Source: Pelagibaculum spongiae (GTDB lineage Bacteria; Pseudomonadota; Gammaproteobacteria; Enterobacterales; Pelagibaculaceae). Taken from it: a DNA stretch of 64,000 bases. Each line of letters opens with the position of its first letter. Positions within the stretch are counted from its first letter, which is position 1. Below the pieces are notes generated by a model. That model worked only from the letters and a program-made list of their open reading frames with translations, had not been told where the DNA came from and searched no databases. The position numbers and the translations under genes were made by a program. Shown here in pieces: positions 1 through 9,474 of the stretch. The stretch lies in NCBI RefSeq assembly GCF_003097315.1, contig NZ_QDDL01000012.1:62001-126000 (forward strand). Direction: 5' to 3'.

Positions 1-1836
1 TTCGTAGAACTTACGCTCAAAAGCATTGTAATGCCCCAGCAGGTCATCCTTGTCGCGCCAGCCAGCTTGTACAGAAATATCGGTACAGCTACCGCCAACA
101 ACACGAGTAAATGCTTTAGCCAGGCTGGTTTTACCTGTGCCGGACATACCCTGCAGAATATGCAAGCGACTCATGGCCAAGCCTGCGAGGAAAACTCTGA
201 CATCGTGCTCTTGATAGTAAAGCGGTGTATGGTCTTTCCAAAGTTCACTGGCCATTCCTTGGCGGAGAATTTGGATGAACTCACGCAAAGGTGGTACGGG
301 TTGGAGGTTAGCTGACGGATTACGGTGCTTGTGATCCATATTTTTTAGCTGAGGAAATGCTTGGCTGCCCTGCTGTTTTTCTACAAGTTCGTCTAGTTGT
401 TGGGAAAGCCCTTTAATACTACTGTCTAGTACTGCATTGTGCTTTTCCAATAAATATTTTTCTTTCTGCAACTGGTGCTTTTCCAACGCACTAAGTTGCT
501 GCTTTTTCTGCTTTTGCTTCAGTTCTAGATATTTACTAGTTAAGTCAGCAATTTCGTCTCGCTGTTCATCAATTTTTTCTTCAAGAAATTCACATTTTTC
601 CTCCAGATTTTCATCAGAAGAATACAGTTTGGTTTTAAGCTCTTTATTGGTTTTTCTTAATTCATCTATTTCAGATTGAATATCTTCAATGTTTTCATTT
701 TCAAGAGAACGCTGAAGATCTTTAAAGTTGACTAGTTGCTGCTGCAATTCAACGATTTTATTCCGGTCTTTTTCGCGGTTTTTTTGCTCTTGCTCCAGTT
801 GGGCGCTTAATTGAGCAATTTCAGAAGCAAAGTCAGATCGGATACGTTCAACTTGTTGCTGTTCGAGGCTTTTAACATTATTTTGGCGCTGCTCCAGCAG
901 TTGCTGTGAGCCCGAAAGCTCACTTTTTTGCAGTCTCAACGAATCTATTTGTCGCTCAATTTCGAGTCGTTTATTTTGGAATTGCTGTTGATTTACTTCA
1001 ATTTCGGCGGATACCTGCTCTTTATGAGCTTGTAATGAGCTGGCTAGTTTCTGGCTATGCCGTGCCTCTTGATCTCGAATGTACTGTTCTAAGGTTTCCT
1101 TTTGATCTTGCAGCTTCTGTTTTTCTTGAGCAATGTATTGCAGTAATTCCTGTCTTTCTTTGAAAAAGCCTGCATCAGCATTTTCTTTACGCTGTAAATA
1201 ATCTGCTTCTTGCTCTAGCAAGCCAGCTTCGCGCTTTGCCAAAGCATTTTGACGCTGTTCCAGCTTGTTTTGATGCTGTAAATCCAACTCAGAGATTTGC
1301 TTTTGCTTTAGCTCAAGCGCTTCAAGTCGCTCGTTGGCAAAGCTACTGGTAGCGTCAGCTTGTAACTGATCCAGTTTTGCCTTCAGCTCCGCTTGTTTAG
1401 CTGTCTGTAGCGCCAAAACTTCCTTTTGCTGGGCAAATTTCTTTTGCTGGATTATCTCTTGGTCAGATACTGTGGCTTCACGTCGTTTAACAGAGGCTAT
1501 TTGTTCATTAAGCTGCTGCTCTTTTTCTTTAAATTCAGTGACTAAGGATTCACTTTCAGCGCTTTTGTTTTGATAATTGTTGGTTTCGTGCTTCAACGTC
1601 TCAATAAGCTGCATCACTTCAGCTAAGGACTCTTCAGCCGTCTTGCTATGCTTCTCGCTATCCAGAATGGCAGATGTATCCATATCGGGAGCTGCTTTAG
1701 ATGGTAAAACTTCAGCGAGCGCATTATTTATTTGCTGTGTTTTTGTCTTAAAAAAACCAGCTTTCTGAAAATTATTATCTTTTGCAGTTTTAGCTTGGTT
1801 GCGATTGTCGTTATTAGATCTTTTTTTTCTAGCCAT
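1..1836 (-). CDS. Coiled-coil P-loop (AAA-type) ATPase, C-terminus beyond window edge
   Basis: The frame is open from an ATG at 1836 to the left window edge (612 codons seen, no stop), so the protein is partial. Residues about 55-480 are almost uninterrupted Gln/Glu/Lys-rich heptads, a very long coiled coil. Around residue 500 there is a Pro-rich linker, and near residues 560-570 a Walker A motif GMSGTGKTSLA, followed by VQAGWRDKDDLLGHYNAFE. That last pattern is like McrB-type and related AAA ATPases, whose Walker B and arginine finger would lie outside the window. It is the last visible gene of the minus-strand TerY-P operon, 3 nt after the preceding stop. I infer a scaffold or remodelling ATPase for the helicase module. 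The ATPase assignment is firm; the exact family is not. Confidence 0.85.
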   Translation of the reverse strand, partial: MARKKRSNNDNRNQAKTAKDNNFQKAGFFKTKTQQINNALAEVLPSKAAPDMDTSAILDSEKHSKTAEESLAEVMQLIETLKHETNNYQNKSAESESLVTEFKEKEQQLNEQIASVKRREATVSDQEIIQQKKFAQQKEVLALQTAKQAELKAKLDQLQADATSSFANERLEALELKQKQISELDLQHQNKLEQRQNALAKREAGLLEQEADYLQRKENADAGFFKERQELLQYIAQEKQKLQDQKETLEQYIRDQEARHSQKLASSLQAHKEQVSAEIEVNQQQFQNKRLEIERQIDSLRLQKSELSGSQQLLEQRQNNVKSLEQQQVERIRSDFASEIAQLSAQLEQEQKNREKDRNKIVELQQQLVNFKDLQRSLENENIEDIQSEIDELRKTNKELKTKLYSSDENLEEKCEFLEEKIDEQRDEIADLTSKYLELKQKQKKQQLSALEKHQLQKEKYLLEKHNAVLDSSIKGLSQQLDELVEKQQGSQAFPQLKNMDHKHRNPSANLQPVPPLREFIQILRQGMASELWKDHTPLYYQEHDVRVFLAGLAMSRLHILQGMSGTGKTSLAKAFTRVVGGSCTDISVQAGWRDKDDLLGHYNAFERKFYE

Positions 1837-1839
1837 GGT

Positions 1840-3312
1840 TTAGTCCATTAAATTTAAAAGTTTTTTAAGCCATTCTGAAGTAAAATCGGCATACATTAAG
1901 GCGGTGTTTTTGGTTGTTTGCTTGTCAGAAGCATGGGCAACTTTGTTTCTTGCCTCTGCGACCGCAAGGATTTGATCGATGCGTAAATCATCTGGGTTCA
2001 ATTGGCATAGCGGGTGTTCTGGATTGGCTGGTAAAGAAAACAATGCAGCTGCAATAAGCGGTCTTACAGAGACATTTTTTTCTTTACTTGTAGCGGCATG
2101 AAAGATAGCGCCCGATTTGACCTTTGACAGATTATCAAGGGCTTGTGAGCTTAACCCGGAGCCAAAAATATTACTCAATGCCTCATGGATATCTTTGTAT
2201 TCCCAGCCTTTACCGATGAAATTGTGGTTTGCGACTGGCCATTCAACCAGTTGCCATTTGAAACAGCATTCAAAAAGCTTTTGGCACTGCAAAATCAGAT
2301 CATCGCAATTTTCATAGCGAATTGTGCTTTTATTTTCATGCTCTTCAAGCGACTGCTTTCTTCTTAGAAAAGCCCCAAGAATTGGCTCAAGATTCGGGAT
2401 TTTTGGAGCATTGGAATATTCAACAAATTGGGTAAAGTCAACTGAAGCGACTAGCCTTTCTTGCATTTGTTGGTAGGTTTCTTGTTCTTTGATAACCCCA
2501 ATAATTGGCTGAGAATGCCTAGCAAAACCGGCATTCTTTTTAAATTGGGAAAAAACAATTTCTCTACAGTGCTCAGATGTTTTGACTAATGCAAAAGGGT
2601 CTGTTGTGCTCCAAACTTGGTCTTGATCTTCTACCACCCAGTTAAGTAGGTATGCCCGGCGAGGCTCTTCATTTAGCACCTCAATATCATCGTCAGCAAA
2701 CCCTCGCGTATTACTTTCGAACTCACCACGTACTTGCAAGTTATGAATCAAGTCGTTATGTTTTGTGATCAGATCTACCAATTGTTGGAAGCTTGGTTCT
2801 TTAGGTAGCTCCATCTCAGCTTTTAAAGTAAATGCTTTTGTTTGAAAGTCTTTATCACGGCGCACTCTGAATTTGAGCAGATCACCATATTGCTCAGGTT
2901 GTACATCTAATTCAGGTACGTCATAACTGATATTTGGCAGCAGACTTCCATCTATTGCGTTTTGAAAGATATAAGCGGTAGTTAAACTTTTATAGCCAGT
3001 ATCCTCAGATGAGATGGCAGCCTTACCTTTGTCAGTAATTTTACCTTTACTATCTATCATCCCATTAGGCATTAATTGACCGGCGTAGATATAGCGAATG
3101 AGCTCAGCCTCAAGCCCCATAAAATCTGCAATGTCATCTAGGTCAGTTTTATTTGCATAAATAAGCTGCAGAATGGTTTTTTCCAACACATTAAGTTTTT
3201 TGGTTTGATCCGGAGCTGCGACATCCCATATCCAAATCGGGAGTAAATAAGCTCCATTATTAGGTAAAAAACCCTTGTGAAAATTCAAAATTCTATTTGA
3301 AAACAGATCCAT
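1840..3312 (-). CDS. TerY-P-associated protein with C-terminal HEPN-like RxxxxH motif
   Basis: A 490-residue protein when started at the ATG at 3312, which has GAGAG upstream and overlaps the helicase stop by 20 bp. A longer frame up to 3399 would overlap the helicase by 107 bp and is less likely. I do not recognise the family. Residues about 40-100 look like a winged-helix segment (LEKTILQLIYANKTDLDDI, then a Lys/Gly-rich wing). Near the C-terminus, EARNKVAHASDK gives an R-x4-H pattern in a helical region, as in HEPN domains; some of these are RNases and some are only structural. The tight coupling to the upstream UPF1-like helicase and downstream coiled-coil ATPase argues for one complex. 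Function is inferred only from context. Confidence 0.7.
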   Translation of the reverse strand: MDLFSNRILNFHKGFLPNNGAYLLPIWIWDVAAPDQTKKLNVLEKTILQLIYANKTDLDDIADFMGLEAELIRYIYAGQLMPNGMIDSKGKITDKGKAAISSEDTGYKSLTTAYIFQNAIDGSLLPNISYDVPELDVQPEQYGDLLKFRVRRDKDFQTKAFTLKAEMELPKEPSFQQLVDLITKHNDLIHNLQVRGEFESNTRGFADDDIEVLNEEPRRAYLLNWVVEDQDQVWSTTDPFALVKTSEHCREIVFSQFKKNAGFARHSQPIIGVIKEQETYQQMQERLVASVDFTQFVEYSNAPKIPNLEPILGAFLRRKQSLEEHENKSTIRYENCDDLILQCQKLFECCFKWQLVEWPVANHNFIGKGWEYKDIHEALSNIFGSGLSSQALDNLSKVKSGAIFHAATSKEKNVSVRPLIAAALFSLPANPEHPLCQLNPDDLRIDQILAVAEARNKVAHASDKQTTKNTALMYADFTSEWLKKLLNLMD

Positions 3313-6300
3313 GTTCGCTCTCACATAACTGGTGGAATGCAAATAATGCAGGTACAACTTCTTCTGTAGCTGGGTGAGTTGCCAGATCGATATCCCCAAA
3401 TGCGATTAGCAGATTTTTTTGACGACTCATTGCAACATTAAGTCGATTATCTAAGCGGAGGAAACCGTAAGCTTGGTTTAATGCTTTTTCATCTTGCATA
3501 TTAAGCTGTTGTGGGGGCGCTCCTCTGACAATGGATAGCAGCACAACATCAAATTCTTTACCTTGAAATGCATCTACTGTTCCAACTCTGAAACGTTCGT
3601 GATGGGCTCCAGAATCATCTGTAAGTGTCAGCCACTCCTGTTTGATTCTGTATTGATCATCACGTTTTTCAGTTAGAGAAATTTTCTCCATCTCAACCAG
3701 TATTTTGTTTACTTGAGCGCTATAAAAAGTAATCACACCTACGCTCAACTCGGGCGAGCCTTCCAGGATTTCTTTGGCATAACGGGCAATTTCTTCAGCT
3801 TCCGCATCGCGCTGCAAACTGCCATGTTTTTTGTACGCTCTACCGCGACTGGCATTGACGTTTATCCAGCCACACAGCTTCCCATCGAACTTGGCAACTG
3901 AGTGACTAAATAAATCTTCGGATAGAATAGATTTAACAGCATCAAGACCATGGCGTTCATAAAAGTTTCGGCTGACAAAGTCCCCTAACACAGGATGCAT
4001 TCGGAACTGGGTATCCAACATTACTACCCGTTGTGGCTGATTGTGCTCTTTTTCAAGTTTGAGGAAAGTCTTCATTAATCGCTCGAACATACTCTGATCA
4101 AGCATTTCTTGTTGAACTTGCGATAACTCAAATTCATCATCCAGTTCATCTTCAACTTTTGATTGGATGAGATGAGGAAGCTGTCGATGGTCGCCGACTA
4201 GTACTATTCGTTTATCGCCCATTGCTATTGGAACCATCAAGTCCAACGGGTTTGCTCTTGCAGCTTCATCGACAATTACCGAGTTGAATTGAATCTGACT
4301 GGTATGCTCGACATCCTTAACATTTGCCATTTGGCGACTTGCTGATTGTTGGCAGGTAGCGGCCAAAACTGCTGCATAAGTTTCTACAGCACTTTCCATC
4401 CGCCTTGGCGAATAGCGGAGAGCTGATAAATATTCAGCCAACACTTGTAGATAACCTAAAGAATGGTGTTTGGATACGTTGTCACGAATATCTTCATTGA
4501 TATCATCTAGTAACTTGCACAGTGCTTCATCCAGAACCTGTTGAATATTTTTCGGACGATAATCCGGTAATAGTTGTTCAAGAAGCCTATTTTTTACATG
4601 TTTTAACTGTTTCAGTTTATTATCTGTAGCATGTTGTAGACTTGCAGTTTCAGTGAGTACCGCCAAGTGCTCGCTTGGTATCACGTGCTGGTGCATCTTC
4701 AGACTATCCAATAGTCGCCAACTCTGTTGCTTACCATCATCCATGAAAGAAACTTCTGTCACCCTTAGTGCACGAACATTACGAAGTAATGCACTATTTG
4801 AATTAGTAAGTTTTACAAAAGCCTTTGATGATAAAAGATCTTTCGCTGCTTCATTCCACCGCTCTTGAACTTCTGGAGATAACCGAATTTGATGCTCTGC
4901 CAGTTTATCTAACGAAATATTAATATCGTTAACCAAACCGTGTTTTTCATCACTATCCGTTCGGGTAACTCGTAGCCGTACCAGGCACTTTTCAAGCGAT
5001 TTTACTGACAAAAAAGCAGGTTCATTATTAATAAGTTTTTCGAGCTTGCTTTCCAGCAAAACGGCCTTGTCTTGGCACCAGGTAACTAAGGGATCATTGG
5101 CATCATTATCTCGATCCCTTTTGCCGCCTTTTTTGATTGCAGGCAAACCAAATACATTTGATCTTTCTTGCATATTGTCCACGGCATCGTGCTGAAAGCT
5201 GGTCAGCAAGGTCATATGCTGAACGGGGACATCTTTCATGACTTCGGCTAGGCGTACCTGTAACGCAGTAATGACTTGGGTTTTGCCAGTGCCAGGGGGC
5301 CCAATGATTAGAGCAACATCAGGAGTGTTTAGCGCAACATAAAGAGCTTCTTTTTGTTTTTTAGTGGCAGGCCCTTTAAACCTTTTTTTTGCCTCAGGGG
5401 ACAAGGATCTTTGTTTACGTTGTTCTTCATATGGAACGGGAACGCCTTCCAGCAGGAAGTGTAATTGGGGCATCGGATTACCACGACTGTTAATCAGATT
5501 GATAGCATCTTCCCGCCGCTGACGAACTTTCCGATAACCATGCATTGAAAGGCTTATAAAACCTGCATTGTGAGGTTCTCTATCACGCTTGGCGTCTACT
5601 TTTAGGGTAAGAATTCCATCCTCATATGCAACAAAGTTGCATAGCCATGGTTTTTTATCTTTTTTATCTTCCCCCAGCCCGCTTTCCTGAATAATGACTT
5701 CATTGTCGAGCCAATCAGGTAAGCAAGGAGTAACTTCAAGAGTGATTTTCTTTAGGGGAGCGTTATCCTCTTTAGCGATATTTTGTAATTTTTCGATAAA
5801 TTGTTCGGCTTGCTCTGGTCGAACAATAAAATCCCAATGCAGTAATTTCCCCTCGTGGATTCCTTTTTCTTCGTATTTAATGCTACCTAACTCTCGGGCA
5901 TGAGATACTTCCAATGACCATTCGGCATCGTTGTATTGACGCCATAGCTGCATATAGCTGCCGTGGCTATTTACTAGTTCATTGAGCTGCTTTTTATGAG
6001 TTGGATTTTTTAACTGCGCTGCAACCGAGTTATCTACAAAATTAATTCGGCCCTGCAGTAGCTTTAAGGAAACATTTCCAGCAACTGAGCGGTTAAGCTT
6101 TGAAATCAACCAGAAACCATCTAGGCCTTCCAGGGTGGCTTTATAGTTTCGCCCCTGGATTTGCAAAGACCTGGTGCGATTTTGTGCATAAAAACAGGTG
6201 AATAATCTGGCGTGCTCAGTTCCCTGTAACAAAAACTCTTCATTGAACCATTGAGTGGCTTTAGCAATAGAATCAGAGCCAATTTCCTGAGCATCTAACA

Positions 6301-6634
6301 ATTGTTTGGTTACTCGACTATCGATACCGATATCAAAATCCATTTGCACCGGAGCATCAACAATCAAAGTACCTCTTATAAACAGATAGTTTTTTTTGGT
6401 CTTTGCCAGATACCATAGAATTGACTGCTGACCAGCCTTCCGTTGAAGATTTGCCATATCATCAGTGATAACTTCTAGCAGCTGATCGCCCTGTGAAAGA
6501 TATACGCTTCCAGCATCTTCCAACAGCTGGACCTCTTCACTGATCTGCCATTTTTTTCTATCTAACTTGTTATTGCTACTGGCTTCAAGATGAAGTATCT
6601 GAGGCTGTTTGACCTGAAACTCGCCTAATTTCAT
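3293..6634 (-). CDS. UPF1/DNA2-like superfamily 1 helicase
   Basis: A 1113-residue P-loop helicase. Residues 1-400 are a family-specific N-terminal region without recognised motifs. Walker A GPPGTGKTQV lies near residue 443. The DExx box reads VIVDEAARANPLDLMVPIA near residue 785, followed by GDHRQLPHL (motif III), FRMHPVLGDFVSRNFY (motif IV region), GTVDAFQGKEFDVVLLS (motif V) and RLNVAMSRQKNLLIAFGD (motif VI). These are the hallmarks of the UPF1/SEN1/DNA2 branch, which unwinds RNA or DNA 5'-3'. The gene starts 9 nt after the kinase stop. UPF1-like helicases linked to TerY/PP2C/kinase genes have been described in comparative genomics as DNA-processing modules, which fits this operon. Substrate is unknown. 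Confidence 0.93.
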   Translation of the reverse strand: MKLGEFQVKQPQILHLEASSNNKLDRKKWQISEEVQLLEDAGSVYLSQGDQLLEVITDDMANLQRKAGQQSILWYLAKTKKNYLFIRGTLIVDAPVQMDFDIGIDSRVTKQLLDAQEIGSDSIAKATQWFNEEFLLQGTEHARLFTCFYAQNRTRSLQIQGRNYKATLEGLDGFWLISKLNRSVAGNVSLKLLQGRINFVDNSVAAQLKNPTHKKQLNELVNSHGSYMQLWRQYNDAEWSLEVSHARELGSIKYEEKGIHEGKLLHWDFIVRPEQAEQFIEKLQNIAKEDNAPLKKITLEVTPCLPDWLDNEVIIQESGLGEDKKDKKPWLCNFVAYEDGILTLKVDAKRDREPHNAGFISLSMHGYRKVRQRREDAINLINSRGNPMPQLHFLLEGVPVPYEEQRKQRSLSPEAKKRFKGPATKKQKEALYVALNTPDVALIIGPPGTGKTQVITALQVRLAEVMKDVPVQHMTLLTSFQHDAVDNMQERSNVFGLPAIKKGGKRDRDNDANDPLVTWCQDKAVLLESKLEKLINNEPAFLSVKSLEKCLVRLRVTRTDSDEKHGLVNDINISLDKLAEHQIRLSPEVQERWNEAAKDLLSSKAFVKLTNSNSALLRNVRALRVTEVSFMDDGKQQSWRLLDSLKMHQHVIPSEHLAVLTETASLQHATDNKLKQLKHVKNRLLEQLLPDYRPKNIQQVLDEALCKLLDDINEDIRDNVSKHHSLGYLQVLAEYLSALRYSPRRMESAVETYAAVLAATCQQSASRQMANVKDVEHTSQIQFNSVIVDEAARANPLDLMVPIAMGDKRIVLVGDHRQLPHLIQSKVEDELDDEFELSQVQQEMLDQSMFERLMKTFLKLEKEHNQPQRVVMLDTQFRMHPVLGDFVSRNFYERHGLDAVKSILSEDLFSHSVAKFDGKLCGWINVNASRGRAYKKHGSLQRDAEAEEIARYAKEILEGSPELSVGVITFYSAQVNKILVEMEKISLTEKRDDQYRIKQEWLTLTDDSGAHHERFRVGTVDAFQGKEFDVVLLSIVRGAPPQQLNMQDEKALNQAYGFLRLDNRLNVAMSRQKNLLIAFGDIDLATHPATEEVVPALFAFHQLCESEHGSVFK

Positions 6635-6643
6635 TGTTATTCC

Positions 6644-8095
6644 CTACCAGGTAAATTTCCAGACAATATGAGCAGGGCGATTCGTTGAATCGCAATACCA
6701 TATATGCAGCTCAAACTGTTCGCCTTTTTTTACTTCCTGCTTGAGGCTAGCCTGACGCTTTATCTCGAGAGTTTTTTGATCGCTGCTGCGAATCATCAAT
6801 ACTTTTGACTTATTCTGAGGCAGTATTCGTAACGCTTTGGCAGTTAATTCAATAGAGCATAAGCGGGGTGACTCGTGATAGTGCTCACTGCCTGCGGGAT
6901 TAAGGTGTAGGTCTATCGTTTGATCAAGGTTAACTAACTGGGAATAGTCCGTATTAATCCATGGTGAAGTTTCAGGGTCTTCATTTTTATCGAACTCATC
7001 GTTATAGAAGAAGTAGTCCAGTTTTAGTGAATGGTTCAGTACCTGCTCGCTATCACAAAAGTCGCAAACATGCTTATCGTTGTAAAAGTAGTGACTGCCA
7101 CAATCCTGACTGTTTTCACAGATAACCAGCCGTGAATAAGACTGATCCAGAATATCTTGCCATTCCGCCATTGATGGCCTTTGATAGGGCTGATTTTTCC
7201 CCGTGGAAAAGCAACGCTCAAATAGCGTGAATGTTTTGTTGTTAGTGACCAACTCAAGAGGGATGCCTGATTCGTCCCAGCAGTTGCTATCATCACTTTC
7301 GTCATATATCCAAGGTAATTCACCTGAGTGGGCTTGCTCTAATACCCGTTCTGTATCTTCAGCATCATCGCAGAAGAAGCTTGAAGTAAATGGGTGATTA
7401 TCAGTCAACAGCTGCATTGCAATGACAGCAAAGCTCCAGCAATCGGTTGCTATGTTGACTCCAGATTCTTGCCGAACTACCTCTGGAGCAGCATAACCTG
7501 GAGTATGTATGTGGCCATGCCCCTCTCGTTCGCTGAAACAGATGTTGTCACAGTCAATTAGCCAAACTTGGTGATCATCAGCTGATTGAGAAATAAAAAT
7601 ATTTTCTAAAGAAAGATCCCCATAAGCCATGCCACGGCTATGAAGTTTGTTCAGGTTTTTTGCTAATTCTTTAAGCAAATAAACTCTTCGTTTCAGGCCC
7701 CCTGTTGCAGAGAAACCTTCCATAGAACCATCTTCGCAGAGAGAGATATGAGTCTTCTCAATCATCTCTTTTATAGGCTCAAGACCATCCATTAGCTGTA
7801 GAACATAGCCAAAGACTGATTTAGGTTTTTTAATAATGGATACCGGGCGGGCAATTTGTAACTGTTCAAGATCTTGCCTCATCAACCATTTAACATGGCG
7901 CAGCCATTCTTTGTTTTGCTCTAAGTTTTTGCTGGTTCTGACTTTGACCAAGACATTGGGAAAGTTGGTCAGGCAAACTTTTCCTTGTCCACCTTCACCT
8001 AAAGCGCCAGTCAATCTATAGCGTTGCCCCAAATTATCAATAGCGTCCCTGTTCCCTGTTTTTTTGCGTTTTTTCTGATCAGTCTTTGCGTTCAT
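6644..8095 (-). CDS. Ser/Thr protein kinase with C-terminal zinc-finger-like region (TerY-P kinase)
   Basis: Start chosen at the ATG at 8095: GAAGG lies just upstream and only 1 nt separates it from the PP2C stop. A longer frame to 8131 would run into the phosphatase. The 483-residue protein has a glycine-rich loop (GALGEGGQGKV), a beta-3 lysine in VLVKV, a catalytic loop YGDLSLENIF (Asp and Asn kept, HRD replaced by YGD), a metal site LIDCDN in place of DFG, and PGYAAPEVV in the activation segment. These substitutions are usual for this bacterial branch, so activity is likely. After about residue 335, paired cysteines (C-x5-C and CDFC) suggest a small zinc ribbon, followed by a beta-rich tail. 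It probably phosphorylates a component of the operon, opposed by the adjacent PP2C. Confidence 0.93.
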   Translation of the reverse strand: MNAKTDQKKRKKTGNRDAIDNLGQRYRLTGALGEGGQGKVCLTNFPNVLVKVRTSKNLEQNKEWLRHVKWLMRQDLEQLQIARPVSIIKKPKSVFGYVLQLMDGLEPIKEMIEKTHISLCEDGSMEGFSATGGLKRRVYLLKELAKNLNKLHSRGMAYGDLSLENIFISQSADDHQVWLIDCDNICFSEREGHGHIHTPGYAAPEVVRQESGVNIATDCWSFAVIAMQLLTDNHPFTSSFFCDDAEDTERVLEQAHSGELPWIYDESDDSNCWDESGIPLELVTNNKTFTLFERCFSTGKNQPYQRPSMAEWQDILDQSYSRLVICENSQDCGSHYFYNDKHVCDFCDSEQVLNHSLKLDYFFYNDEFDKNEDPETSPWINTDYSQLVNLDQTIDLHLNPAGSEHYHESPRLCSIELTAKALRILPQNKSKVLMIRSSDQKTLEIKRQASLKQEVKKGEQFELHIWYCDSTNRPAHIVWKFTW

Positions 8096-8096
8096 A

Positions 8097-8792
8097 TTAC
8101 CTTCTTGAAACGACCGCGATCGTTTTATCATCCGTGTGAAAAGGAGTCGGCCACTCGGTTAACTGCTTCTTTAACCAACACTTTGAATATCGAGATCCTT
8201 TACTGGTCAGGCTGGATATTAAGTCAGGAGCAAATTGGTCAAAATCCTCGATATCATCACTAATTCCATCTGTCATCAGAATGACGTGATCACCCAATTT
8301 AAAAAGATCGGTATGAGCACAGCTCCAATCACTCATTTTTTTTGAAATGCCTAAGCCAGTGGTCTCATTTAAAAATGCTTGCTGATTTCGGCTATCGAGT
8401 ATTCGTGTTGTCCCACCATGAGTGAATAGTGCAACGCCATCGCCAAGCTGCAACAGGCGGCATTTTCCATCTGCACAACCCCAGGCAATTAAGATCGTTG
8501 CTACGGCATCTCTTGGATTAATTTCTCCAAGCAATAACAACCAGCGACGATATAGGTTTTGCACTAGCTCACGATCAGAAATCGTAAAATCTGATTCTTT
8601 AATAACCTGATGAGCTGCCCGACAAGCCATTTTTGATCCCAGTGCAGCATGGGGTTTTGACCCCATGCCATCACTGACAACTGCAACCCATTGCTTGCGG
8701 CCATTTCTTACCTGAACTGTATCCTGGTTGGGGAGACCGGATTGCAAGTGTCCAGGCCCGACAACCGAAGCTGAATGAACTTGAAAAGCCAC
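8097..8792 (-). CDS. PP2C-family Ser/Thr protein phosphatase (TerY-P phosphatase)
   Basis: 231 residues, a compact PP2C. Metal-binding motifs are visible as VVSDGMGSKPHA (motif around Asp-Gly) and ILMTDGISDDI (second acidic DG motif), with DDKT near the C-terminus as the last acidic cluster. The gene uses GTG at 8792, which sits 2 nt from the end of the VWA gene, and is separated from the kinase by 1 nt, so the three are almost certainly translationally coupled. PP2C enzymes remove phosphate from Ser/Thr with Mn/Mg; here the likely partner is the next-door kinase or its targets. The VWA-PP2C-kinase arrangement is the published TerY-P triad linked to DNA-processing genes. Confidence 0.93.
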   Translation of the reverse strand: MAFQVHSASVVGPGHLQSGLPNQDTVQVRNGRKQWVAVVSDGMGSKPHAALGSKMACRAAHQVIKESDFTISDRELVQNLYRRWLLLLGEINPRDAVATILIAWGCADGKCRLLQLGDGVALFTHGGTTRILDSRNQQAFLNETTGLGISKKMSDWSCAHTDLFKLGDHVILMTDGISDDIEDFDQFAPDLISSLTSKGSRYSKCWLKKQLTEWPTPFHTDDKTIAVVSRR

Positions 8793-8794
8793 AG

Positions 8795-9457
8795 TTAAAA
8801 TTCCAAATCCAGTTCATTTACTGAATCATCGAATTCCAGCACAGCTGATTGGTTTGGTGTAGCGCTGCGAGAACGGGAAGTGATGCTCATGCTGACTGCT
8901 CGGAAAAACTTGATGATGTCTCTGGCATCTTTTGCTTTGAAAAGAGGTGCTTCCAAGTCATTCACAAAATCTGACATTAATGATTCATCAGCATCACTGC
9001 CAATCGCCATAGCCATTCGGGTAGCTTTACTTGCACGCTCCGAATTACAGAAATTAGTAAAAGACTGATGGTAGCCATCTGTTGGATGCCCATCTGAAAC
9101 CATTACAATTACCGGACGATATGCGCGGGATGGTACCTTTTCTTTGTCTTCAATAATCTGTTGTGCCAGCTCTAGTGCCCCACCCATTGGTGTTCCACCC
9201 GTAGCAATTAATGGCTCCATACCTTCAATTTTATGCGCAGGTATCATTGGCAGATGTTCTTGGGCACTACCGCCAAACGTAATTACCGAAAGATGTATTT
9301 CTGCATTGAGTCGGCTTTCTTCCTGAAAAGTGCCAATCAAGTCTTTCAGTGCAAAGTTCAATGCATCAATTTTTCCATTAACACTCATGCTGCCGCTAGT
9401 GTCTGCCAAAATAATTACCGGGATTGGGCGAGCGGTTTTAGCTGCGAATTTTTTCAC
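8795..9457 (-). CDS. TerY-like von Willebrand factor A domain protein
   Basis: 220 residues, nearly all one VWA domain. The MIDAS metal site is complete: DTSGSMS (DxSxS) near residue 19, the TGGTPMGGAL threonine loop in the middle, and MVSDGHPTDG carrying the last Asp. It resembles TerY of tellurite-resistance clusters, but TerC, TerD and TerZ genes are absent here. Start is GTG at 9457 with GAGGAT upstream. It lies 17 nt after the DUF4258 gene and 2 nt before the PP2C gene. VWA domains of this type act as metal-dependent protein adaptors; I infer that it links the kinase/phosphatase pair to the helicase complex. Confidence 0.92.
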   Translation of the reverse strand: MKKFAAKTARPIPVIILADTSGSMSVNGKIDALNFALKDLIGTFQEESRLNAEIHLSVITFGGSAQEHLPMIPAHKIEGMEPLIATGGTPMGGALELAQQIIEDKEKVPSRAYRPVIVMVSDGHPTDGYHQSFTNFCNSERASKATRMAMAIGSDADESLMSDFVNDLEAPLFKAKDARDIIKFFRAVSMSITSRSRSATPNQSAVLEFDDSVNELDLEF

Positions 9458-9474
9458 TGTTATATCCTCAAAAT

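Noticed and set aside
7036-7323. Open frame of 95 codons inside the kinase gene
   Set aside because: It is fully covered by the kinase coding sequence in another frame and has no ribosome binding site or family likeness.
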